Part shown: one piece after another, positions 27,236 to 36,020 of the stretch
How positions within the stretch are numbered: position 1 is the first letter of the stretch
How the letters are laid out: every line of letters starts with the position of its first letter
DNA from: Thermodesulfobacteriales bacterium
GTDB taxonomy: Bacteria > Desulfobacterota > Thermodesulfobacteria > Thermodesulfobacteriales > Thermodesulfatatoraceae
Length of the DNA stretch: 64,000 bases
Assembly: GCA_026988575.1 (NCBI GenBank)
Contig: JALSKZ010000018.1
Coordinates: 1 to 64,000 of the forward strand
Direction: 5' to 3'
Notes under the pieces: generated by a model
The model's database searches: none
Seen by the model: the letters and a program-made list of their open reading frames with translations, nothing else
Told to the model about the DNA's origin: nothing
Made by a program: the position numbers and the translations under genes

Positions 27236-27260
27236 AGGGCGGCTTAACGCCGCCCTTTGT
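27236..27260 (+). terminator. Rho-independent terminator after FBP aldolase/phosphatase
   Basis: GGGCGGC (27237-27243) pairs perfectly with GCCGCCC (27249-27255) across a five-base loop (TTAAC) and is followed by a short T-rich tail. It begins 8 bases after the stop codon. Confidence 0.75.
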
Positions 27261-27290
27261 AAGGCTACTCTAGGGTAAGGCCTCCATTTT

Positions 27291-28631
27291 TTAACAGCTA
27301 GGAAAATTATAGAGCAAAGGGGGTAAAATGCGGGTGCTTTCTGGAATATAACGTGGCTTACCGTACAAAAACCCTTGGAGGTAATGAATACCTACTTTTT
27401 TCAAATAATCAGCAATTTCTTTAGAGTCTACATATTCCGCCACGATTTTAAATCCCTTTAATTCGGCTATCTCTACCAGGAAACCCACTAATTTGGCGTC
27501 AAACTTATCTTTCAAGGTGTTTTGAATAAAACTCCCGTCGATTTTTACTAAATCCCACGGGAAATCGCGTAACAGACCAAAATTGGAGTGATAAAGCCCA
27601 AAATCATCTAGCGCAATCTTAAACCCTTTGTTTTTTAATTTGTTTAAGATCTTATATAGCCCTTTACGGTTTGAGGCATAACTCGATGGTTGTTCCGTTA
27701 CCTCAAAATAAATACGTTTAGGATCAATATGAAGCTCCTTGGTATATTGGGCAAGGTCCAGTTGGAGTCTTTCAAAGATGTAGTCCAGAGAGATATTTAT
27801 CGAAACCTGGGCAATTTCTCGATGTTCTTGAAGATAGACCAAAATTTTATAGAAAACAGCCCTTTCCAAGTCGGCCTTTAGTTTTAACTTCTCTACTTTA
27901 GACATGAAACGCGCTGGGGGAAGTATCTCTTTTTTGGTCACTAGACGCACCAAGGCCTCGTAAAAGGCTATGCGACCTCTCCGGGCGTGATAAATGGGCT
28001 GTAAAGCAAACCCCACGTCTCCCATGGCTATTTTCTTGGAGATACTCAAATAAGTAGGTAGGCTTTCTTCGAGGAAGACCTTTTCGCGATCATAATCGGC
28101 CAAAAGGAAATTTTCCCCGTGAGGGGCCTTCTCCACCAGACGGATCATGACGTTTAAAAGCATACAAGGGTCTACCCTGGAGGATAAACGACAGAGAGAT
28201 AAAGAGACCTTAATAGGAAAAAAACTCCCCTTAAAAGGGAACGGTCCCTGTAAAGCCGCCGAAAGCTGTTCGGCCAGCCTGGTTAATTTATCACGATCTT
28301 GATAGTCTAAATCAAATATGCCTATAAAAATATCAGGGTGGAGGAAGGCTATCAGTTTAGCCCTCTTAAAGACCACCCTTATCTTACTCGCCAAGCGGTA
28401 CAGATAAAATTCGAAAACCTGGTAACCATAATTGAGCTGAATATCCTTTACGTTTCGGACTTTTACAGCCACCGCCAAGGTGGGCTCAAAGCCTTTGGCC
28501 AGCAACGAAGAAAATTCCCTTTCAAAACCATATTTATTATAAAAACCGGTCAGAGAATCCAGTAAAGGGGGCTTTTTTTTGTCTTTTAGTTGAGGAATGG
28601 TGGTGTTTATAGAATAGTCGGGTTTAACCAT
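27291..28631 (-). CDS. Degenerate GGDEF plus EAL cyclic-di-GMP phosphodiesterase
   Basis: 446-residue cytoplasmic protein. The N-terminal GGDEF-like domain (SLTGFYNKYGFEREF) has lost the catalytic motif (HPDIF in its place). The EAL domain from about residue 195 keeps FYEALVRL, NISLDYIF, YFEVTEQ, ALDDFG, VKIDGSFI, VAEYVDSKE and QGFLYGKP, which includes the metal and catalytic residues. It probably degrades c-di-GMP and may sense GTP or another ligand through the dead GGDEF domain. It has no TM or PAS domain. The gene lies convergent to the aldolase/phosphatase gene, with about 60 bases between them. Confidence 0.88.
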   Translation of the reverse strand: MVKPDYSINTTIPQLKDKKKPPLLDSLTGFYNKYGFEREFSSLLAKGFEPTLAVAVKVRNVKDIQLNYGYQVFEFYLYRLASKIRVVFKRAKLIAFLHPDIFIGIFDLDYQDRDKLTRLAEQLSAALQGPFPFKGSFFPIKVSLSLCRLSSRVDPCMLLNVMIRLVEKAPHGENFLLADYDREKVFLEESLPTYLSISKKIAMGDVGFALQPIYHARRGRIAFYEALVRLVTKKEILPPARFMSKVEKLKLKADLERAVFYKILVYLQEHREIAQVSINISLDYIFERLQLDLAQYTKELHIDPKRIYFEVTEQPSSYASNRKGLYKILNKLKNKGFKIALDDFGLYHSNFGLLRDFPWDLVKIDGSFIQNTLKDKFDAKLVGFLVEIAELKGFKIVAEYVDSKEIADYLKKVGIHYLQGFLYGKPRYIPESTRILPPLLYNFPSC

Positions 28632-28693
28632 AATTTACTCGATGTCTCTTTTGCCCTCCCCGCATCCTTTTTCGGCTCAAAAACCCCTTTACT

Positions 28694-29443
28694 TTAAGTG
28701 GTGGAGGTAAGGGGGACCAGCCTTACTGCTGGTCCCCAGGCAAACAGTTCTTCCCCCAGGACACATACTACACCCTGAACCTGGGGCATACTTTTGACTA
28801 TTTTTAAAATTTTGTCCCAGGATCTCCTGCCTTTTACCAGATTACCCAGGGCCGTAGCCATAGCATCGGCAAAAGCTGCGCACGGGGCCAGGACACAGAG
28901 GGCATCTGCACATCCCAGGCTCAGACTATGACCGACACTGGCGGAAGAAGTACACACGCCAAGGGGCATGATCTCGGGAGAGATACGTAGCCCTATCTTG
29001 CCAGACAGGGGAGAATCTCCGGCCCATAAGGCCACGGTGGCCTCACGCTTTAAGGCCAAAAAGATATCACCCCCGTTTTCTACTACTACCTCTTTAGTAA
29101 ACCCTGCAAGCAAAAGACTCCTTCCCACTTCTTGGGCTATAGCTCCAGCCACCGCAGCCATAGGGCCCGTTCCTGCTAAACGTCCGGCCCGGGCCATAAT
29201 CTTGACTATATCTGGGGCCGTAGGTTCCACGGAAATGGGTTTTAAAGACTTCAAAAAAAGAGGATGGCTCAAAATATAGTTTTCTAAAGGAGTACGTATT
29301 TTTCTCAGGATAGCCAAGGTCTGTTGGGCGAGATCGCGGGAGGCCAATACCTGTAGGTCAGATTCCTTATAAACCACACGAAAGGCCTTGAGACCAAGCG
29401 GCCGAACCCTGGCCCTATAATGACGGATATCAAAATCTAGCAT
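28694..29443 (-). CDS. UPF0280-family protein (ApbE-related)
   Basis: 249 residues with the UPF0280 blocks GTGPMAAVAGAIAQEVG, VVVENGGDIFLAL, GVCTSSASVGHSLSLG and CADALCVLAPCAAFADAMAT (each given in part). These correspond to the FAD-binding fold shared with ApbE flavin transferases. Members occur in methanogens and Thermodesulfobacteria-like anaerobes, often near cofactor or methyl-transfer genes, and no activity is established. ATG 29443 follows GAGG. There is no operon partner nearby on this strand apart from the EAL gene 62 bases downstream. Confidence 0.88.
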   Translation of the reverse strand: MLDFDIRHYRARVRPLGLKAFRVVYKESDLQVLASRDLAQQTLAILRKIRTPLENYILSHPLFLKSLKPISVEPTAPDIVKIMARAGRLAGTGPMAAVAGAIAQEVGRSLLLAGFTKEVVVENGGDIFLALKREATVALWAGDSPLSGKIGLRISPEIMPLGVCTSSASVGHSLSLGCADALCVLAPCAAFADAMATALGNLVKGRRSWDKILKIVKSMPQVQGVVCVLGEELFAWGPAVRLVPLTSTT

Positions 29444-29555
29444 GCGTTGGACCTCAATTATTCTCTTGATGTTTTAATATTACCCCTCATATCCCGATAA
29501 AGGCATGAGATTATTCACCCTGTGGGCCTTGATGTCTTTCCGGAAAATATAACAA

Positions 29556-29622
29556 GAGACCTCTACAAAATTGCCGAGATCAGTATCGCAAGCACAACCG
29601 CAAGGGATCCGTTCCCATTTTT
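29556..29622 (+). repeat. Dispersed intergenic repeat, partial copy
   Basis: These 67 bases align without gaps to 33620-33686, with about 56 identities counted by eye. The copy begins with GAGACCTCTACAAAA, the same end as the intact element at 33620. The inner hairpin is missing its second arm, and a right end is doubtful (TTTTTGCGAGAAGG near 29693). It lies in a gap of 308 bases (29444-29751), in which I see no gene; the rest holds only the upstream region of the UPF0280 gene. Confidence 0.7.
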
Positions 29623-29751
29623 AGGGGAAAGTTGCGAGGAGTCAAAAAAAATAAGCTAAAAAGTGGTTAGGGCAGGAACAAAAACCTCGGAATTTTTGCG
29701 AGAAGGAACGCTTGTCATAACGGATAACACCTAAGCCCAAAGCGGACCTAA

Positions 29752-30777
29752 TCACCCGGGTGTATAAGAGAACTTTTTTTTGCGAAAACGTCTTATGGCT
29801 TTAAGATGCTCCTTAAGGGTACGGGAAAAAAAATGCGTTCCATCACCTTTGGCTACAAAATAAAGGTAGTCAACCTTAGCAGGGAATAGTACGGCCTGAA
29901 TAGCCGCCCTGCCCGGATTGCAGATAGGCCCTGGAGGTAACCCAGCATGTAAATAGGTATTATAAGGACTCTCTACCCGCAAATCTTTTCGGGTCAGTGG
30001 TCCCACAAATTTCTTTAAAGCGTAACGTACCGTGGGATCGGCCTGAAGAGGCATGCCCCTTTTTAACCGGTTCCAAAATACAGCCGCAATCAAAGGACGT
30101 TCTTCAGGGACCTTAGCTTCCTTTTCCACTATAGAAGCAAGAGTTACAACTTGGTGAACCGTAAGGTTTAACCGTTTTGCCGTAGGGGCAAAGGAAGCCC
30201 AAACAGTCCAAAATTGTTTGATCATGCGCGCTACAATCTCTTGAGCAGGGAGCCCTCGCGCCAGGGTATAGGTCTCGGGAAAGAGATATCCTTCGGCTGT
30301 TGGAGCAGGAATATTCATTTGACGCAAAAAATCTCTTTTTTCAGTGGCCTTTAAAAAGGCCTCCTTCTTTACCAGGCCCTTTTGCGCCAATACATCGGCA
30401 ATCTGGTCGCGCGTAAGCCCCTCAGGGATAGTAATGCGGTGGAGTAATACATCGCCTGCCGCTAAACGGCCTACGATCTCCCATGTACTCCACGACGGAT
30501 AAAGCCTGTATTCACCGGCCTTTAAAGAAGAATCCTTTCCCGTAAGACGTACCAGCCAAACAAAAAACATTTTGTTACGGATAAGGCCCTTCTGTTTAAG
30601 GGTTTCCGCGATGTCGTGGACGCTCTGCCCTGGGGTAATAAAGACTATCAGGGCTTTCCCCTTACCCACCGGTAAATTCAGGGCATATATCAAGGTACCT
30701 AAAACAAGAAAGGTCAAGGCACAAATTAATAAACCAATTTTTAAAGAAAAACGCCTTTTCAAAGGCTGGCCCCTCAT
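29752..30777 (-). CDS. mltG: Endolytic murein transglycosylase
   Basis: 341 residues: a short cytoplasmic tail, one TM (about 13-34), a LysM-like subdomain (ITPGQSVHDIAETLKQKGLI) and the YceG catalytic domain with VTLASIVEKEAKVPEER, including the catalytic Glu, LQADPTVRYAL and SPYNTYLHAGLPPGPI. It cleaves nascent glycan strands and sets their length. It is transcribed divergently from miaB, with 190 bases between. Confidence 0.95.
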   Translation of the reverse strand: MRGQPLKRRFSLKIGLLICALTFLVLGTLIYALNLPVGKGKALIVFITPGQSVHDIAETLKQKGLIRNKMFFVWLVRLTGKDSSLKAGEYRLYPSWSTWEIVGRLAAGDVLLHRITIPEGLTRDQIADVLAQKGLVKKEAFLKATEKRDFLRQMNIPAPTAEGYLFPETYTLARGLPAQEIVARMIKQFWTVWASFAPTAKRLNLTVHQVVTLASIVEKEAKVPEERPLIAAVFWNRLKRGMPLQADPTVRYALKKFVGPLTRKDLRVESPYNTYLHAGLPPGPICNPGRAAIQAVLFPAKVDYLYFVAKGDGTHFFSRTLKEHLKAIRRFRKKKFSYTPG

Positions 30778-30967
30778 TTTAAGAAGCTTTCATCTTTTAA
30801 CTAAGAACACCAAACAGATAACAATCTTTGATTATTATGGCCACCATTTTTAGGTCAGGACCGACAAGGCACCTTTTTGTTGGGTAAATCTCCGGTAATA
30901 TACATATGATTTTTCTTGCCCACCCTTAGCCATACAAATTTTCGGTAATGGGTTAAAATAAGAAGAC

Positions 30968-32293
30968 ATGAAAAAGGTCTTTATACGCACCTTTGGTTGT
31001 CAGATGAATATTTACGACTCTGAACGCATGCTGGCCATGTTACAACCAGATTATACCCCCACGCAAGAATGGGAAGAGGCTCAACTGATATTAGTCAATA
31101 CCTGTTCGGTAAGGGCCAAGGCCGAACAAAAGGTGTACAGTTTAGTGGGGCGTCTAAAACACTTAAAACGCCAAAGACCAGAAGTAATTATTGGTATTAC
31201 TGGTTGTGTAGCTCAGCAAGAGGGAGAAAATATCCTTAAAAGACTCCCCCATGTAGATTTGGTTCTGGGGACCCAAGCAATTTACCGTCTCCCCCAACAT
31301 CTCAAACAAATAGAGGCAGGACATGGTCCTATCGTGGATATAGCCCTTGGGGACGATTTCACCCAGCCTTTGGTCTTTCCCACCACTACCGAGGACTTGC
31401 CAGTCAAGGCCTTTGTAACCATTATGCAAGGCTGTGACAACTTCTGTACTTATTGTATTGTACCCCATACCCGAGGTCGTGAAATCAGTCGCCCCCCAGA
31501 AGATATTCTTAAAGAGGTAGAATACCTCGTCTCCAAAGGTGTACGCGAAATTATTCTCCTGGGACAGAACGTAAATTCCTACGGCCGTAAAGAAAAAAGG
31601 TTCCCCAGCTTTGCCGAGCTCCTGCGTCAGGTGGCCTGCATCCCAGGGGTGTGGAGGGTTAGATTTACCACCAGTCACCCCAAAGACCTCACCGAAGAGT
31701 TAATGCAAACTCTGGCCGAAATCCCCGAGGTATGCGAATATCTACATCTGCCTGTACAGTCTGGATCTAACCGGATACTCCGTCTCATGAACCGGGGATA
31801 TACCCGTGAGGATTATCTATCGAAAGTAAAACGGTTACGACAGCTGTGTCCTGATATAACCCTCTCTACCGACATTATTGTGGGCTTTCCTGGGGAGACC
31901 GAAGAAGATTTCCAGGCTACCTTGGACCTCCTAGAAGACGTGCGTTACGCCGAAATATTTTCTTTTAAGTACTCCGACCGCCCTCTGGCCCGGGCTAAAA
32001 ATTTTCCCTCCAAAGTAGCCGAAGATGTAAAGACCTGTCGCTTGGCCCAGGTGCACAAACTCCAGAGTCGTATTACGCGAGAAATAAACGAAAGTTTTAT
32101 AGGACAAACGGTAGAAGTATTGGTAGAAGGCAAAAGCCCCAAGGATAAGACCCTCTGGACAGGACGTACACGCAGCCACCACGTAGTAAACTTTATTGGT
32201 CCAGAGGGTTTGAAAGGTCACCTGGTATATGTTTTGATTGAAAGAGCTGGGCAACACTCTTTACGGGGCCAGTTTAAAGACTTAATTCGGTAA
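30968..32293 (+). CDS. miaB: tRNA-2-methylthio-N6-dimethylallyladenosine synthase
   Basis: 441-residue radical-SAM methylthiotransferase acting on i6A37 of tRNA. The N-terminal UPF0004 cluster cysteines lie in TFGCQMN, NTCSVR and TGCVAQ. The radical-SAM motif is CDNFCTYC, and a TRAM domain closes the protein. Length is typical. It heads a plus-strand run with the bifunctional nuclease gene (12 bases on) and the PHP phosphatase gene. Confidence 0.96.
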   Translation: MKKVFIRTFGCQMNIYDSERMLAMLQPDYTPTQEWEEAQLILVNTCSVRAKAEQKVYSLVGRLKHLKRQRPEVIIGITGCVAQQEGENILKRLPHVDLVLGTQAIYRLPQHLKQIEAGHGPIVDIALGDDFTQPLVFPTTTEDLPVKAFVTIMQGCDNFCTYCIVPHTRGREISRPPEDILKEVEYLVSKGVREIILLGQNVNSYGRKEKRFPSFAELLRQVACIPGVWRVRFTTSHPKDLTEELMQTLAEIPEVCEYLHLPVQSGSNRILRLMNRGYTREDYLSKVKRLRQLCPDITLSTDIIVGFPGETEEDFQATLDLLEDVRYAEIFSFKYSDRPLARAKNFPSKVAEDVKTCRLAQVHKLQSRITREINESFIGQTVEVLVEGKSPKDKTLWTGRTRSHHVVNFIGPEGLKGHLVYVLIERAGQHSLRGQFKDLIR

Positions 32294-32305
32294 GGAGGCC
32301 ATTTG

Positions 32306-32824
32306 ATGAAAGTAAAAATGAAAATCCAGGCTATTGCCTTGGATCCAGTGTCTAATAGCCCGGTTATGATCCTTAAAGAAGAAGAGGGGGAACGAGTATT
32401 GCCCATCTGGATCGGGCTATTAGAGGCCACCGCCATAGCCACCAAACTGGAAAACATCCAGTTTTCAAGGCCCATGACCCACGACCTAATGATCAATATC
32501 CTTGACCATCTGGGAATTAAGATACCTCGTATCGAAGTATGTGATCTAAAAGACAATACTTATTACGCGCTTATTACGCTTAACATAGACGGTCGTGAAG
32601 TACAGATAGACGCTCGACCAAGCGATGCAGTAGCCATAGCCATACGCACAGGGGCGGAAATTTGGGTCCATGAAGAGGTTCTCCAAAAGAGCAAGGCCCT
32701 GGAAGAAGAGGCCAAAAAAGAATCTTCTACCCCCGAGGGAGTACATACGGATCAGGACAAAGATCGGCTCAAGGAACTTCTAGAAAAACTAGATCCTTCA
32801 GCTATAAGCAAGTACAAAATGTAG
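32306..32824 (+). CDS. Bifunctional nuclease family protein (DUF151)
   Basis: 172 residues from ATG 32306, which follows AAGGAGG; an adjacent TTG at 32303 is less likely. The BFN domain blocks LPIWIGLLEATAIA, FSRPMTHDLM, VEVCDLKDNTYYA-type and IDARPSDAVAIAIR are clear. A charged tail with a UVR-like helical pattern (KDRLKELLEKLDPS) follows. The plant and bacterial homologues show DNase/RNase activity; the role in bacteria is unsettled. It is flanked by miaB and a PHP gene in one operon. Confidence 0.92.
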   Translation: MKVKMKIQAIALDPVSNSPVMILKEEEGERVLPIWIGLLEATAIATKLENIQFSRPMTHDLMINILDHLGIKIPRIEVCDLKDNTYYALITLNIDGREVQIDARPSDAVAIAIRTGAEIWVHEEVLQKSKALEEEAKKESSTPEGVHTDQDKDRLKELLEKLDPSAISKYKM

Positions 32825-32826
32825 CC

Positions 32827-33471
32827 ATGTTTGACTTACATTGTCATTCCATATTTAGTGATGGCGAACTCATCCCGGCTGAATTATTACGCCGAGTAGC
32901 CGTTATGGGTTACGAGGCCATAGCTATTACCGATCATGCAGATCACGCCAATATAGACCTTATTATCCCCCGGATCTTGGCTGCCGCTCGGGCCTTAAAC
33001 CAGGTATCGCCTACTAAATTAATGGCAGGTATTGAGATCACCCATGTCCCTCCGATGATGATCCCCGAACTTATTAGTCGTGCTCGGGCTCTGGGGGCCG
33101 AAATCGTGGTGGTCCATGGCGAAACCCTGGTAGAACCTGTAGAGCCCGGTACCAATATGGCGGCTATTAAAGGGGGCGCCGATATTCTGGCCCATCCAGG
33201 GCTCATTACCGAAGAAGAGGTAAAACTAGCTGCAGAATACGGCGTATTCCTGGAATTGTCTGGACGAAAAGGACACTGTCTTACCAACGGACATGTAGCC
33301 CATCTGGCCCGACGCCTGGGGGCAAATTTGGTCATAAACTCTGATGGTCACGCCCCTGAAGACTTCATGACCCCTGAATTTGCCTTTAAAGTGGGGTTGG
33401 GAGCAGGACTAAGCCCCAAAGAAGTAGAAAAGCTCTATGAGATAGCCCGCAAACGATTTTTGGAAGAATAA
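32827..33471 (+). CDS. PHP-domain histidinol-phosphatase-like protein
   Basis: 214 residues of the PHP phosphoesterase fold. Metal-binding motifs are visible in order: DLHCHSIFSDGE, ITDHADH, GIEITH, VVHGE, LAHPG and NSDGHAPEDF. It starts 2 bases after the nuclease gene stop. The next gene, past a 304-base gap, is the fused hisHF, so a histidinol-phosphate phosphatase role in histidine synthesis fits but is not proved. Short PHP proteins may act on other phosphates. Confidence 0.88.
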   Translation: MFDLHCHSIFSDGELIPAELLRRVAVMGYEAIAITDHADHANIDLIIPRILAAARALNQVSPTKLMAGIEITHVPPMMIPELISRARALGAEIVVVHGETLVEPVEPGTNMAAIKGGADILAHPGLITEEEVKLAAEYGVFLELSGRKGHCLTNGHVAHLARRLGANLVINSDGHAPEDFMTPEFAFKVGLGAGLSPKEVEKLYEIARKRFLEE

Positions 33472-33619
33472 AGTCCGTTTACCTAACCAAACTCCCTTGT
33501 AATTGTTTTTTACCTATTCTTGGAGGAAGCATAATCCCTCCAGGCCCTGGAGAGGGTCATTAACAATCCAAGGTTTGAATACTGTTGAAGACTGAGTTTT
33601 AACTTGTTTATATTTAACG

Positions 33620-33738
33620 GAGATCTTTGCAAAATTGTTGGGATCAGTGTTGTCAGCACAAGCGCAAGGGATCCGTTCCCATTTTTCGCTACGAAAAATA
33701 GGAACGGATCTTAAGAGAAGGTGTTTTGCAAAGGTCTC
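33620..33738. mobile_element. MITE-like 119-base element with terminal inverted repeats and target duplication
   Basis: The ends are GAGATCTTTGCAAAA (33620-33634) and its inverted partner TTTTGCAAAGGTCTC (33724-33738), with one mismatch. The heptamer TTTAACG flanks both sides directly (33613-33619 and 33739-33745), a target-site duplication. Inside, 33670-33688 and 33692-33710 form a 19-base hairpin with one mismatch and a three-base loop. No coding capacity. It is most likely a non-autonomous derivative of a DDE transposon whose parent lies elsewhere. It fills much of the 304-base gap 33472-33775, in which no gene is seen. Confidence 0.8.
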
Positions 33739-33775
33739 TTTAACGAGATTTTAGTTTCCCCAAGGAGAGCAGACT

Positions 33776-35359
33776 ATGATCACTTTATTAGACTATGGTG
33801 CCGGCAATGTCCGCAGCGTAATAAACGCCTTAGAGAGCCTGGGAGAGACGATAAAATTGGTCCAAAGGCCTGAAGACATCTTACAGGCCGAAAAGTTAGT
33901 CTTTCCGGGCGTAGGTCATTTTGGCAACATGATAAACATCTTAAAGGGGCGCGGATTCTTTGACCCTCTAAAAGAGTATCTCGCCTCTGATCGTCCCTTT
34001 TTGGGTATATGCCTCGGTCTGCAAGCCCTTTTTGAAGAAAGCGAGGAAGCCCCGGGCATAAAAGGCCTTGGGTTTATAAAGGGCCGGGTAAAACGTTTTT
34101 CCACCAGTCTGGCGGTCCCCCATATAGGGTGGAACGGGATAAAACCCCAAAGACCTTGCCGTCTTTTTTACGGCCTGCGGGGTGACGAAAAGTTCTATTT
34201 TGTACATTCTTACCACGTTGAACCTGAAGAAGATGTTGCCCTTACCAAGACCGACTATGGCTATGAATTTGTAAGCGCTGTCCAAAAAGGAAACATAATG
34301 GCCTTACAGTTCCATCCGGAAAAGAGTGGCCAAGCCGGGCTCAAACTCCTGAAAAATTTTATCGATTTGGACCTACCAGAAGTGATACCCGAAATAAAGA
34401 TCTCTCAAACGAAGTTGGCCAAGCGCATTATTGCCTGTCTGGATGTACGCACCAACGATGAAGGAGACTTAGTAGTCACCAAAGGGGACCAATACGATGT
34501 TAGGGAAAAGGGGCGTGTACGCAACCTAGGTAAACCAGTAGCCCTGGCCCAGCGTTACTATGACGAAGGGGCTGACGAAATTACCTTCTTGAACATCACG
34601 GGTTTTCGAGACTTTCCTTTAAAAGACCTCCCTATGCTCGAAGTCCTGAGGGAGACTTCCAAAAACGTCTTTGTGCCCTTAACCATAGGGGGCGGCATAC
34701 GCGATTTTACCGACCGAGACGGCCGCTACTATTCAGCCCTGGAAGTGGCCTCGGCCTACTTCCGCTCTGGAGCAGACAAAGTCTCCATCGGCAGTGATGC
34801 CGTGCTCATTGTAGAAGAGTATTTATCAACGGGAGAGGCCACGGGGGAGAGTTCTATTGAACAGATATCGCGTGTTTATGGAAATCAGGCCGTAGTGATC
34901 TCCATTGACCCGCGACGAGTATATGTAGCCTCGCCCAAAGACACCCATCACCCGGTAATAGAGACCAAAATACCTGGCCCCCAAGGGGAACGGTACTGCT
35001 GGTATCAGTGTACCATCAAAGGTGGGCGTGAGGGGCGCGATGTAGACGCCATCACCCTGGCCAAGGTGTGTGAAAAACTAGGGGCTGGAGAAATCTTACT
35101 TAATTGCATAGACCGCGACGGGACCAATCTCGGTTTTGATTTAGAACTGATCAAGGCCGTTAAACAGGCGGTCTCTATACCTGTAATTGCCTCTAGTGGA
35201 GCCGGGTGTGCCCAACATTTCTACGAAGTTTTTACCGAAACCGGTGTAGAAGCGGCCTTGGCGGCAGGGATTTTTCATCGTGGGGAGGTCTCTATAGCCG
35301 AAGTGAAGGAATATTTACAGAAACGGGGGCTGGAGATTCGCCCCATATTTAAGGGCTAA
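33776..35359 (+). CDS. Fused imidazole glycerol phosphate synthase (HisH-HisF)
   Basis: 527-residue bifunctional enzyme of histidine biosynthesis. Residues 1-200 are the HisH glutaminase with nucleophile Cys79 (GICLGLQ) and His180/Glu182 (FHPEK). From about 212 the HisF cyclase barrel starts KRIIACLDV (Asp223), and the second catalytic Asp lies in VVISIDPRRVYV. Ammonia from the first domain is used by the second. Most bacteria encode the two separately. The HisF half also carries the insert VREKGRVRNLGKP and the long YFRSGADKVSIGSDAV-type stretch of eukaryotic HIS7. Start ATG follows AAGGAGA. Confidence 0.93.
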   Translation: MITLLDYGAGNVRSVINALESLGETIKLVQRPEDILQAEKLVFPGVGHFGNMINILKGRGFFDPLKEYLASDRPFLGICLGLQALFEESEEAPGIKGLGFIKGRVKRFSTSLAVPHIGWNGIKPQRPCRLFYGLRGDEKFYFVHSYHVEPEEDVALTKTDYGYEFVSAVQKGNIMALQFHPEKSGQAGLKLLKNFIDLDLPEVIPEIKISQTKLAKRIIACLDVRTNDEGDLVVTKGDQYDVREKGRVRNLGKPVALAQRYYDEGADEITFLNITGFRDFPLKDLPMLEVLRETSKNVFVPLTIGGGIRDFTDRDGRYYSALEVASAYFRSGADKVSIGSDAVLIVEEYLSTGEATGESSIEQISRVYGNQAVVISIDPRRVYVASPKDTHHPVIETKIPGPQGERYCWYQCTIKGGREGRDVDAITLAKVCEKLGAGEILLNCIDRDGTNLGFDLELIKAVKQAVSIPVIASSGAGCAQHFYEVFTETGVEAALAAGIFHRGEVSIAEVKEYLQKRGLEIRPIFKG

Positions 35360-35361
35360 AT

Positions 35362-35392
35362 CTTTAAAGGGCGTTTTCTACACCCTTTAAAG
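35362..35392. terminator. Bidirectional terminator between hisHF and the endonuclease gene
   Basis: CTTTAAAGGG (35362-35371) and CCCTTTAAAG (35383-35392) form perfect 10-base arms with an 11-base loop. The hairpin sits between convergent stop codons and overlaps the last nine codons of the minus-strand gene. Confidence 0.65.
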
Positions 35393-36020
35393 GACACGCG
35401 GAGCAAAGGGGCTTTCGGGGACGGCAAAATTTCTTCCCCACAGCCACTAAAAGGGCATGATACTCGTTAAAGAGGGTACTTTCTGGGGGCAAGTGCTTCA
35501 TAAATAGGTCCTGTAAATCTTGGTAAGTCATGTCTTCGGTGGCCAGGCCGTGTCGCAAGAGAATACGTCGCGTATAGGCATCGACGACAAATATGGGTTT
35601 GCCCCCAGCATAAAGTAAAATGCTATCTGCAGTCTCGGGGCCTATGCCAGAGACCCCAAGGAGTCTCTGGCGCGCTTTAGACAAGGGTAAACTAAAGAGA
35701 TTGTCCAGACTTGCCTGAAACTCCTCTACCAAAAATTTGATAAAATTTTTCAACCTACGGGCCTTTACCCGGAAGTAACCTGCCGGGCGTATATATTCGG
35801 CCAAAATCTCTACCGGGAGCGCATAAAGGGCCTGGGGAGACAAAAGACCAGCCTCCTTTAAATTGGCTATAGCACGTTCCACATTTTGCCAATTGGTGTT
35901 CTGGGTAAGTATGGCCCCTATACATACTTCAAACGGGCTCTCTCCAGGCCACCAACCCTGGGGGCCTAGGGCCTCATACATGCGCCTATAAATTTCTTCC
36001 AACAAGTCCTTATTCACCAC
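35364..36020 (-). CDS. Endonuclease III-related HhH-GPD protein
   Basis: 218 residues of the DNA-glycosylase fold. The N-terminal ILTQNTNWQNVERAI, the helix-hairpin-helix LLGVSGIGPETADSILLYA and the catalytic-Asp region PIFVVDAYTRRIL match the COG2231 branch. The iron-sulfur loop shows only three cysteines (C-RPRKPL-C-SA-C). The position of the fourth, six residues on, is Glu, and the protein ends four residues later within a terminator hairpin. Base-excision repair is the likely role, but the incomplete cluster site is odd. It overlaps the mscS gene start-side end by 11 bases. Confidence 0.88.
   Translation of the reverse strand: MVNKDLLEEIYRRMYEALGPQGWWPGESPFEVCIGAILTQNTNWQNVERAIANLKEAGLLSPQALYALPVEILAEYIRPAGYFRVKARRLKNFIKFLVEEFQASLDNLFSLPLSKARQRLLGVSGIGPETADSILLYAGGKPIFVVDAYTRRILLRHGLATEDMTYQDLQDLFMKHLPPESTLFNEYHALLVAVGKKFCRPRKPLCSACPLKGVENAL

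Noticed and set aside
29690-29710. Right end of the decayed intergenic element
   Set aside because: TTTTTGCGAGAAGG matches the expected inverted repeat only with a gap; left as doubtful.
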